Source: Flavobacteriales bacterium (lineage in GTDB: Bacteria; Bacteroidota; Bacteroidia; Flavobacteriales_D; Sanyastnellaceae). Taken from it: 7,064 bases of DNA. Below the pieces are notes generated by a model. The model made no database searches, was not told the origin of the DNA, and saw only the letters and a list, made by a program, of their open reading frames with translations. Below, piece after piece: positions 1 to 5,526 of this stretch. The DNA lies in assembly GCA_028823435.1 (NCBI GenBank), contig JAPKBK010000094.1:1-7064 (forward strand), read 5' to 3'. The stretch's first letter is position 1. Each line of letters begins with the position of its first letter. A program made the translations under genes and the position numbers.

Positions 1-1623
1 ATGAGATATTTAATCACAATTGTTATCGCTGCTCTGAGCTTGAATGCTTTTGGTCAGGTCCCTGGACATGTATCCACTGATGGCTTAGTCGCTTATTTCC
101 CATTCGATGGAAATTTTAACGATGCAAGTGGCAATGGTAACCATGGACAAAACAATGGTGCTTCTTTTGGCCCAGACCGTTTTGGAATTGGGGGTGGTGC
201 AGGCTCATTCAATGGCGTATCCTCATATGTCAATGGTTCATTAGGTGGGTTAAACAACCCAAGTGAGACCACGGTGTCTCTTTGGCTTCTCTCTCAAGGT
301 GACGCTGGTGGTCAACCTTATGATTTGTTTTTTCAATTGGGGAATTATGGTCAACATACGTTTGCTTATGCCTATAATCACTCAGGAGCCAATGTGGATC
401 TTTATTCTCAATGCTTTTACAATCCTTATGCTTCATTAAATATCAATGATACTTGGCATCATTTGGTTATCGTGTCTGGGGCTTACTCAGCGACTCTGTA
501 TGTGGATGGTGCGGTATATGTAAACATGACTTCTGGAGGGGGAGGATGCTATCTAGGCTCAAATGCATTCTTTATTGGTGGGGGAGCAGACAATCAATAC
601 ACGACTGGACGCATCGATGAAGTAGGTTTCTGGGATAGAGCATTAACGGTGGAAGAAGTCGTTGCTCTATATAATGCAGAAGAACCCGTTGAAGGCTGCA
701 CTGATGCAACTGCTTGCAATTATGATTCTGGAGCAAATCTTGATAATGGAAACTGCATTCCTTCTGGTTGTTTGGAACCTACAGCGTGCAATTATAATTC
801 AATGGCTGAATGTGAGGGTGAAGTTTGCGACTACACTTGCTGTCCAGGACCTGGATGCTGTAATATAGGAATGACATGGAATTGGGAGCTTGGTATTTGT
901 GAGACTTCAATTCCCACTGACTCTAACCTAGACGGTTGTACTGACCTTAACGATCTAATGGATCTTCTTGGGGCTTATGGAGATTGTGCTGTTGCTGAAT
1001 TTGCTTCATGCGGAGATTTACTTGAATACCAAGGCTACGACTACGAGACTGTGCAGATTGGAGAGCAATGCTGGTTTGCGGAGAATCTTAGGGCGGAGAA
1101 CTACACTGATGGAACAAGTATCCCACTCAACTCCATCGAGAACCCTGTCAGCGGTCCAAATCCCAACTACAAATGTTTTTACGGAGACGACCTATCAAAT
1201 GTCGCTGAAAATGGAATGTTATATTCCTGGTTTGCATCAGCTGATTCCCGAGGCATTTGTCCTGTGGGATGGCACTTACCTAGTTTGACTGATTTTGATG
1301 CTCTTACTCAGGAGGTAGGTGGAGTTTCCAACGCAGGCTCAGCGTTAAAAGCTGTGTATCCGACATGGAATGGGAATGACGACTATGGTTTTACAGCGAT
1401 TCCATCAGGATATTTTAACTGGGTGAACGCTCCGTACAGCTCGGATCCTGGTTACTTCTTCATGGAGTCGTACGCATATTATTGGTCTTCGGAATCTACG
1501 GGGTCCAATTCCGCTTACTACATGATTCTTTGGTCAGATCAAAACTCGGCATCCCTTCTGCCTTCCAATGGTAACTTCGCAGAGGACGCGATGTCTGTCC
1601 GCTGCATAAAAGACGAATCATGA
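1..1623 (+). CDS. Secreted LamG-like / Cys-rich repeat / dockerin-like / FISUMP-domain surface protein
   Basis: This 540-residue protein is probably exported and acts at the cell surface or outside the cell, likely in binding rather than catalysis. Residues 1-19 form a signal peptide with a short hydrophobic core ending in AFGQ. Residues about 27-225 look like a LamG/concanavalin-type jelly roll: the opening DGLVAYFPFDGNFNDASGNG (27-46) and the closing IDEVGFWDRALTVEEVVALY (205-224) are typical. Two Cys-rich repeats follow (about 232-287), then a dockerin-like calcium loop (307-327). A FISUMP domain (Fibrobacter succinogenes major paralogous domain) fills about 337-537, with the hallmarks EQCWFAENLR (355-364), CPVGWHLPS (420-428), YYWSSE (493-498) and a terminal VRCIK. 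No type IX secretion C-terminal domain is visible; the protein ends right after FISUMP. The ATG is the first base of the window, so its promoter is not seen; the signal peptide directly after it supports this start. The ligand is unknown. Confidence 0.9.
   Translation: MRYLITIVIAALSLNAFGQVPGHVSTDGLVAYFPFDGNFNDASGNGNHGQNNGASFGPDRFGIGGGAGSFNGVSSYVNGSLGGLNNPSETTVSLWLLSQGDAGGQPYDLFFQLGNYGQHTFAYAYNHSGANVDLYSQCFYNPYASLNINDTWHHLVIVSGAYSATLYVDGAVYVNMTSGGGGCYLGSNAFFIGGGADNQYTTGRIDEVGFWDRALTVEEVVALYNAEEPVEGCTDATACNYDSGANLDNGNCIPSGCLEPTACNYNSMAECEGEVCDYTCCPGPGCCNIGMTWNWELGICETSIPTDSNLDGCTDLNDLMDLLGAYGDCAVAEFASCGDLLEYQGYDYETVQIGEQCWFAENLRAENYTDGTSIPLNSIENPVSGPNPNYKCFYGDDLSNVAENGMLYSWFASADSRGICPVGWHLPSLTDFDALTQEVGGVSNAGSALKAVYPTWNGNDDYGFTAIPSGYFNWVNAPYSSDPGYFFMESYAYYWSSESTGSNSAYYMILWSDQNSASLLPSNGNFAEDAMSVRCIKDES
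694..861 (+). repeat. Two tandem Cys-rich 'GCxxxTACNY' protein repeats within the first gene
   Basis: The encoded residues 232-287 contain two imperfect copies of a motif: GCTDATACNYDSGANLDNGN followed by Cys252, then GCLEPTACNYNSMAECEGEV followed by Cys276. A CC/CC cluster ends the segment (Cys280, 281, 286, 287). Motifs of this style are frequent in long exported proteins of marine Flavobacteriales, where they probably form small disulfide-bonded or ion-binding linkers; that role is inferred. The second copy has diverged and gained cysteines. Confidence 0.7.
919..981 (+). other. Dockerin-like calcium-loop module (single copy) within the first gene
   Basis: Residues 307-327 follow the pattern D-x-N-x-D-G-x5-D-x4-L-x2-Y-G: D307, N309, D311, G312, D318, L323, Y326, G327. 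This matches an EF-hand-like dockerin half-repeat and has the same length and spacing as the modules at 2299-2361, 5321-5383 and 5405-5467. Here it sits internally, as a hinge between the Cys-rich repeats and the FISUMP domain, and not at the C-terminus. A position that is small or hydrophobic in the other copies is Cys here (C313), and C329 follows. Confidence 0.6.
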
Positions 1624-1624
1624 A

Positions 1625-1638
1625 ACACCGCTTGGTGT
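1625..1638. terminator. Weak hairpin between convergent genes, possible bidirectional terminator
   Basis: The two convergent genes end only 25 bases apart. The gap holds a perfect 5-bp inverted repeat, ACACC / GGTGT, around a GCTT loop. Read on the minus strand, the hairpin is followed by TTT. No longer T-tract exists on either strand, so termination strength is doubtful. The location supports the call more than the structure does. Confidence 0.25.
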
Positions 1639-1648
1639 AAGCCACGTC

Positions 1649-2182
1649 TTATAAAAGCTTAGCGTCGACCATAAATGTCGCAGCAATGGCTATCGTCATG
1701 TCTTGTGTGACAATCTCATCGATCACAGAGTTGAAGCGAAGAGAAAAGGTTTCAGACGCAACATACGCAGTTAAGTTCACAGATTCAACATCTAACTCAA
1801 GGGTGTTGCCTACATTGTCTGAAATAACGTCAGCAAACGCAATGCGTTGTTCGATTTGACCTTCTGTTTGAATATAAACTTCCAAAGATTCTAGAAAACT
1901 AAAATCTTCAGAGTTGGGAGATGTCAATTGAATGGTAAGGCCCTCCAATTGGATGTCTTCAACAAGGTCAGCAACTGTGCCCTCTCCTTCAAATGTTGAG
2001 GATGAATTCGTCTCAATGTCTGGCACAATCAGATCTATGGGGAGGTTGAGGTTTAAAGTCGATTGGAAAACCCACTCGGAGTTAATCGTCATATCGAATT
2101 GCGTCAATCGATTTAATGTGTCACAGCCCACAATACCTGCAGCGAGAAAAAAAACGACAGTTAAGACATATATGTTTTTCAT
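1649..2182 (-). CDS. Small membrane lipoprotein of unknown function
   Basis: The product is 177 residues. It begins with a lipoprotein signal peptide: MKNIY, a hydrophobic stretch, then AAGIVGC, placing the lipidated cysteine at residue 20. The mature part is free of further cysteines, acidic, and rich in alternating hydrophobic/polar segments such as VFQSTLNLNLPIDLIVP (about 38-54) and SLRFNSVIDEIVTQDMTIAIAATF near the end, which suggests a mainly beta structure. I do not recognise the family. It is transcribed convergently to the LamG/FISUMP gene and divergently from the genes to its right. Its stop codon lies 25 bases from that of the opposite gene, so the two could interfere through overlapping transcripts. 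The plus-strand open frame across 1932-2195 is treated as a shadow, because it has no signal peptide or domain features. Confidence 0.85.
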   Translation of the reverse strand: MKNIYVLTVVFFLAAGIVGCDTLNRLTQFDMTINSEWVFQSTLNLNLPIDLIVPDIETNSSSTFEGEGTVADLVEDIQLEGLTIQLTSPNSEDFSFLESLEVYIQTEGQIEQRIAFADVISDNVGNTLELDVESVNLTAYVASETFSLRFNSVIDEIVTQDMTIAIAATFMVDAKLL

Positions 2183-2186
2183 AAGT

Positions 2187-2194
2187 CAAATTTA
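2187..2194 (-). promoter_or_regulatory. Candidate Bacteroidota -7 element (TAnnTTTG) of the lipoprotein gene
   Basis: The minus strand reads TAAATTTG, an exact match to the Bacteroidota -7 consensus TAnnTTTG. It ends only four bases before the ATG at 2182. If used, transcription would begin at or next to the start codon and give a leaderless or nearly leaderless mRNA. No TTG -33 element is visible at the expected distance upstream, and an AT-rich region yields such matches by chance. Confidence 0.25.
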
Positions 2195-2236
2195 AATCAT
2201 TTGTGTTTAGAGATTAAAAAGAAAACAGGCCATTGA

Positions 2237-2376
2237 TTTTTAGCGACAGTTGATGACGGAAATTATGACTACCAAGAGCGATTAACCCATTCCCTTCTGA
2301 TCTTGATGGCAATGGTATAGTAGGCTCTCCAGATTTTTTGCTATTCTTAAGTTCTTACGGTGATGTTCGCGGATAG
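2237..2376 (+). pseudogene. Remnant of a dockerin-like surface protein (C-terminal tail, frameshifted, no start)
   Basis: The frame starting at 2269 is open to a TAG at 2374-2376 and encodes about 35 residues without any ATG. It includes SDLDGNGIVGSPDFLLFLSS followed by YGDVRG and the stop. The DLDGNG...YG segment (2299-2361) has the same 21-residue spacing as the dockerin-like modules in the two neighbouring surface proteins, and it ends near the stop codon as a C-terminal module should. Upstream in this frame are TGA codons at 2251, 2254 and 2266. The adjacent frame (2237-2317) reads TVDDGNYDYQER and is plausibly the preceding part of the same protein, displaced by one frameshift. The rest of the parent gene is absent, since a divergent lipoprotein gene begins at 2182. 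The dockerin-like reading is clear; the frameshift reconstruction is inference. Confidence 0.6.
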
Positions 2377-2479
2377 CTTAGCTGAGACGATAGCGTTTTG
2401 CTTGGGATAGAGATACAAAGACTTAAGCGTGAGAGTATGCCGTGTCTTTTAGTACATTAGAAGTCTTAAAACCAATGTT
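2377..2479. other. Intergenic leader region upstream of the coiled-coil protein gene
   Basis: This 103-base stretch must hold the promoter of the gene at 2480 unless transcription enters from the remnant. No clear TAnnTTTG element or Shine-Dalgarno sequence is visible. The only structure noted is a distant inverted repeat, AAGACTT (2418-2424) with AAGTCTT (2461-2467), separated by about 36 bases; it is too short and too widely spaced to interpret. Confidence 0.3.
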
Positions 2480-3268
2480 ATGAGATATTTCCTTTTCACT
2501 ATTCTACTTGTTGTTCCGCTGTTGTTAACGGCTCAATCTAAAAAAGAACAGATTGCCACACTAAATCTTAGGGTAGACAGTCTCTCTGAGGTGCTCATGA
2601 ATGAACGAATAACGAACGATCAAACGTTGTCGGATCAAGTGAAGGAAATGTATCAACTAAGTCAGGAAAAAAGTGATTTAGCAACAGAGGTGGTCAGGCT
2701 TTTGCAAGAAAAAAATAAAATCGAGGATGAGAAGTTTGAAACAGAAAGTGAGCGTGATTCCTTGATTTACAAACTAAGCGCACTAAGTGACACGATTCAC
2801 AAAAAAAACGAATTGCTCTCCATATCCCATCAACAAACAGACTCTCTATTGGTGCTTTATGAAATGATGAGTACAATTTGGGCAGCCGATTCTATCGCAG
2901 TTTCAAACGAATCTATCACAGTTGCAAAAGAATTGCCTGAAACAATGCCCGTTGTCACGGGTTCTTGGGAAGACATTGTGAAAGAGGGCTATTTTGACCT
3001 TTGCGAAGAAACGACTGTAGAAGTTTTGGTTCAGAATTTTTTTGCTAACCCATCTTGGGATAGCTTCTTCGCAGAAGACGGTTATTATTACATTAATGTT
3101 ACAGGAAACATTTTGTATGACAATGCCACAGCTTTTTCACTCGTTCAGTTCAGTGTGTATGAAGATCAATCCTGGGAAATCAATGCCTTTGAAATTGATG
3201 GTCAACCTCAAGATGACTTCATGGTGATTGAATTAATTAATTTAATGTGTCAGGAAAGTGGGAACTAA
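2480..3268 (+). CDS. Exported coiled-coil protein with a conserved-looking C-terminal domain, function unknown
   Basis: The 262-residue product starts with a signal peptide (residues 1-19: MRYF, a leucine-rich core, LLLTAQ), so it should enter the periplasm. Residues about 20-130 are charged and heptad-like (for example TLNLRVDSLSEVLMNE and EVVRLLQEKNKIEDEKFETE) and form a probable long coiled coil. After a linker, a globular domain spans about 160-258, beginning GSWEDIVKEGYFDLC and containing NFFANPSWDSFF, INVTGNILYDNATAF and IDGQPQDDF (239-247). From memory, this succession (a 'G.f' start, a 'FF.NP.W..F' block, a beta strand ending in 'G', then a 'NGQPQ'-like turn) recalls an uncharacterised domain at the C-terminus of secreted or zinc-ribbon proteins in several phyla; I cannot verify this. 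No catalytic residues stand out. A TGA follows the out-of-frame ATG at 2475, so 2480 is the sensible start. Confidence 0.85.
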   Translation: MRYFLFTILLVVPLLLTAQSKKEQIATLNLRVDSLSEVLMNERITNDQTLSDQVKEMYQLSQEKSDLATEVVRLLQEKNKIEDEKFETESERDSLIYKLSALSDTIHKKNELLSISHQQTDSLLVLYEMMSTIWAADSIAVSNESITVAKELPETMPVVTGSWEDIVKEGYFDLCEETTVEVLVQNFFANPSWDSFFAEDGYYYINVTGNILYDNATAFSLVQFSVYEDQSWEINAFEIDGQPQDDFMVIELINLMCQESGN

Positions 3269-3377
3269 GCTTACGTGAATGTGCTTCTAAATAACTACAG
3301 ACAAGTGGTTTGTAACTGACGGTTAGAGGAGAAGTTTTGTATGAAAGATTTGGTAAGAGTTTCCGATATTTGAGGAT

Positions 3378-3782
3378 ATGAAGACATTGAGTTACATTCT
3401 TATCGTTTCATTGGTTTGGATGGGCTGCAAGCCCATTGAAGAGAAAATTGTAGGCACCTACGATATTAATGCAGACAGAGGATGCCCCAATTGTGAAGAA
3501 AACGGACCGGAAGTGATGGTCTTTGAGAACTTGAATGTCGGGGACGGAAGTCCTGGATATTATAGGTTTGGCTATGAAAATGGCGAAAGTCACTCTGGGA
3601 CATATGATTTCTTACAGATCGATACGCTCTTGAAGTTAACGCTCTACCCGGACAGTTCGTCATTTCAATTTTACGGGATTGAAGGGTCTATTCAACACAC
3701 AGATTACAGGGTGGTAGGCAACAAGATCAAGGAGAATTGTGATGGGATTTTCAGGAACTGTGTTTGGGTGCGAAGAGATTAA
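3378..3782 (+). CDS. Small cysteine-containing lipoprotein of unknown function
   Basis: This 134-residue protein has a short hydrophobic signal (MKTLSYILIVSLVWMGC) with the likely lipidated Cys at 17. The lipobox W-M-G-C is unusual at the -3 position, although Bacteroidota tolerate relaxed lipoboxes. The mature sequence opens KPIEEKIVGTYDI, which resembles the first strand of small lipocalin-like or META-like lipoproteins ('vVGtY...'); this is only a resemblance. Two cysteine pairs are present: C36-x2-C39 (CPNC) near the start and C121-x6-C128 near the end. They could form disulfides or, less likely, bind a metal. The gene lies 109 bases after the coiled-coil gene on the same strand, so co-transcription is possible. 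A GAGGA lies only 1-2 bases before the ATG, too close to act as a normal ribosome binding site. Confidence 0.8.
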   Translation: MKTLSYILIVSLVWMGCKPIEEKIVGTYDINADRGCPNCEENGPEVMVFENLNVGDGSPGYYRFGYENGESHSGTYDFLQIDTLLKLTLYPDSSSFQFYGIEGSIQHTDYRVVGNKIKENCDGIFRNCVWVRRD

Positions 3783-3859
3783 TCACAGCGCCTCTCCAGC
3801 ACACATCGTTTTATTGAAATGGCATTTCTGCTCTCTTTTAGGTTATATTGAGTGTTGTT

Positions 3860-5482
3860 ATGAAAAAACGACGACTCATATTGTCAATTGCATTGTCAAT
3901 TTTATTCTCACTTGGACCCAGTGGTTCCGTTTTTTCTCAGGCGGTACAATTGGAGCTGGATACTTTTATCCGTTCGATCCCTACTGCTAATTTTGGTGGG
4001 CAAACCTGGAGAGGTCCATCTTGGGTCAATGACGTTTTCAATGACTCAGTAGCCTCGATGTATCCGGATGTACTGGCATATCCTCCAAGCGCAAACATTT
4101 GGGATTGGCAAAACGGGTGGTTTTATCCTCAAGAATTGTTAGACACCTGCTGTGTAGACACCATCACGTTAGATTGGGGGCCATTAAATGCGACGGTCAT
4201 TGAAATCACACCTGAGAACTTTCAAAATGCGTTAGATCAAATTGGGGCTGAAGGTCTTTATTGCCTAAATATGATAAGTAGCAGTATGTCTAAGCAATTG
4301 GCGGACTTACAATCGGCGAAGGATAATGGCGTTAAGATTGAAAGAATTAGACTCGGAGACGAAATGGGGAAAGCCGGCAATGACCTAAGCATAAGTCATT
4401 ACCCCACGGCGGAAGATTATGCTGCAACATGTGACATCTATATCGACTCGATAAGGGCGATGCTTCCAAACACAAAAATCGCAGTCTCAGCCGGAAATTT
4501 CGGCGCTTACAATCCCAGGGCTCAGGAATGGAATGAAGCCTTATACAACATGACAAATCAAGCGGATGCCTTCAGATGGTCCGCATTTTTTTACTTAAAA
4601 GAAGCAGACACCCTATTCACCACAAAACAATTGTTGGCCTATGCCTTTGACCAAATCCCTACCTATGAAAAGGTCAGAGAATTTCAAGACACCACGGCCA
4701 ATTTGCAAAATCATGAGCTATGGGTAGGCTATGGGATTACTGACAATACATTGGACAAACGGTTTTTAAACAGGTGGAGTTTGGTGTTGATGTTTAGTGC
4801 CTCTCATCACCTCTTTTTAAGCAACAAATTGGTTGAAGATATCAGTATGTTTAATGTCGGGGGGATTTTTGACAACTGGGAAGCTTTAGACACTCAGAAT
4901 GGTTTCAGAAAAAGAGCGACAGGCGTTTTTGCCACGATTTGGAACAAGGCCAAACTGGGTAAAAACCGATCCACAAAAATTGAAACACCTGTTCATTTAA
5001 TGGACTCGGTCACCTACCTCAATAACAACAACAATGTTACCCGTACGGTTGTCTATCCCAAGCTTTTTGGCTGGAGATTTGAAAACGACTCCACCTTTGA
5101 ATCATCTGTGGTCTTGACAAATCTTTCAAGCGACACGCTAGAGGTTTCTGTGGACAGCCTGCTTTCTGGGACGGTTTCTTGGGAGAAATGGCATTCGGAT
5201 TCTTTGTTTGATGTCATCGATCATGACAATTATATTCAATTAATTCCAGATACGGGACATACAAATATTGTCTTGCTCCCATATTCCATCAACGTGGCAA
5301 CAAGCCTGTGTTACTCTGAAGACTTGAACTTGGATGGCACTGTCAATGTTCCGGATGTGTTAAATTTATTAAGTGAATATGGGTGTTCATCGTTATGTGA
5401 ATACGATCTCACACAAGATGGTGTGGTGTCCGTTGAAGATTTATTGCAAGTTTTGAGTGTGTATGGAAATTCGTGTGAGTAA
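3860..5482 (+). CDS. Secreted clan GH-A glycosidase-like protein with two C-terminal dockerin-like repeats
   Basis: The ATG at 3860 gives 540 residues opening with a classic signal peptide (MKKRRLILSIALSILFSL, ending about FSQ26). A TTG at 3848 would add four residues that spoil it. The body resembles TIM-barrel glycosidases of the GH39/GH51/GH79 kind. YPDVLAYPPSANIWDWQNGW (68-87) parallels their 'P.vlRYPGGt.an.WDW..G' segment. IRLGDEMGKAGNDL (163-176) parallels the strand-4 'lGNE' motif, making E168 the candidate acid/base. YPTAEDY followed by LPNTKIAV fits the next helix and strand. ELWVGYGITDN (286-296) sits where many relatives carry the nucleophile in 'W.TE(Y/F)N', but no Glu is at that point. 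Residues about 380-480 look like a C-terminal beta domain. Two dockerin-like modules (488-508 and 516-536) end the protein. It may be a diverged glycosidase or a non-catalytic carbohydrate binder. The family comparison is from memory. Confidence 0.85.
   Translation: MKKRRLILSIALSILFSLGPSGSVFSQAVQLELDTFIRSIPTANFGGQTWRGPSWVNDVFNDSVASMYPDVLAYPPSANIWDWQNGWFYPQELLDTCCVDTITLDWGPLNATVIEITPENFQNALDQIGAEGLYCLNMISSSMSKQLADLQSAKDNGVKIERIRLGDEMGKAGNDLSISHYPTAEDYAATCDIYIDSIRAMLPNTKIAVSAGNFGAYNPRAQEWNEALYNMTNQADAFRWSAFFYLKEADTLFTTKQLLAYAFDQIPTYEKVREFQDTTANLQNHELWVGYGITDNTLDKRFLNRWSLVLMFSASHHLFLSNKLVEDISMFNVGGIFDNWEALDTQNGFRKRATGVFATIWNKAKLGKNRSTKIETPVHLMDSVTYLNNNNNVTRTVVYPKLFGWRFENDSTFESSVVLTNLSSDTLEVSVDSLLSGTVSWEKWHSDSLFDVIDHDNYIQLIPDTGHTNIVLLPYSINVATSLCYSEDLNLDGTVNVPDVLNLLSEYGCSSLCEYDLTQDGVVSVEDLLQVLSVYGNSCE
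5321..5467 (+). repeat. Pair of dockerin-like calcium-loop modules at the C-terminus of the GH-like protein
   Basis: Residues 488-508 (DLNLDGTVNVPDVLNLLS, then EYG) and 516-536 (DLTQDGVVSVEDLLQVLS, then VYG) are 21-residue repeats agreeing at 12 positions. Each has Asp or a polar residue at loop positions 1, 3, 5 and 12, followed by an amphipathic helix, as in type I dockerin half-repeats. Cysteines lie after each repeat (C509, C513, C539) and may link them. A two-repeat dockerin is the functional unit in cellulosomes, but no cohesin is encoded in this window, so the role could be folding, anchoring or an export tag. Confidence 0.65.
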
Positions 5483-5503
5483 GATGTTTCCAATGATTTC
5501 CTG

Positions 5504-5511
5504 TTTTTTTT
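5504..5511 (+). terminator. T8 run after the GH-like gene, weak terminator candidate
   Basis: Eight consecutive T residues lie 22 bases after the stop codon. The only pairing upstream is GGAAAT (5465-5470, inside the coding end) with ATTTCC (5496-5501), a 6-bp AT-rich stem with a loop of about 25 bases, so hairpin support is poor. The 44-base gap before the oxidoreductase gene could therefore be read through. Confidence 0.2.
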
Positions 5512-5526
5512 GACTAAATTGTGGAA

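Noticed and set aside
1932..2195. Open frame of 87 codons on the plus strand opposite the lipoprotein gene
   Set aside because: It lies almost wholly antisense to a convincing lipoprotein gene. Its translation is Ser/Arg/Val-rich with no domain or export features, and nothing supports translation.
2418..2467. Inverted repeat AAGACTT / AAGTCTT considered as an operator or terminator stem
   Set aside because: The arms are seven bases, AT-rich and about 36 bases apart, with no T-tract; this is within chance expectation for an AT-rich intergenic region.
3341..3373. Ten-codon reading frame (MKDLVRVSDI) just upstream of the small lipoprotein gene, considered as a leader peptide
   Set aside because: It has no run of regulatory codons and no attenuator-like hairpins; a frame this short is expected by chance.
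3848..3859. TTG start adding MSVV to the GH-like protein
   Set aside because: The ATG at 3860 starts directly with a canonical MKKRR signal peptide; the extension would place neutral residues before the positive region and uses a rare start codon.
3739..3990. Plus-strand open frame of 83 codons spanning the end of the small lipoprotein and the start of the GH-like gene
   Set aside because: It overlaps both genes out of frame, including the signal-peptide coding region of the GH-like protein, and its Cys/Phe/His-rich translation resembles nothing functional.
5321..5467. Evidence for a true cellulosome
   Set aside because: Dockerin-like repeats are present, but no cohesin or scaffoldin gene and no set of clear polysaccharide-degrading enzymes occur in the window, so a cellulosome cannot be claimed.
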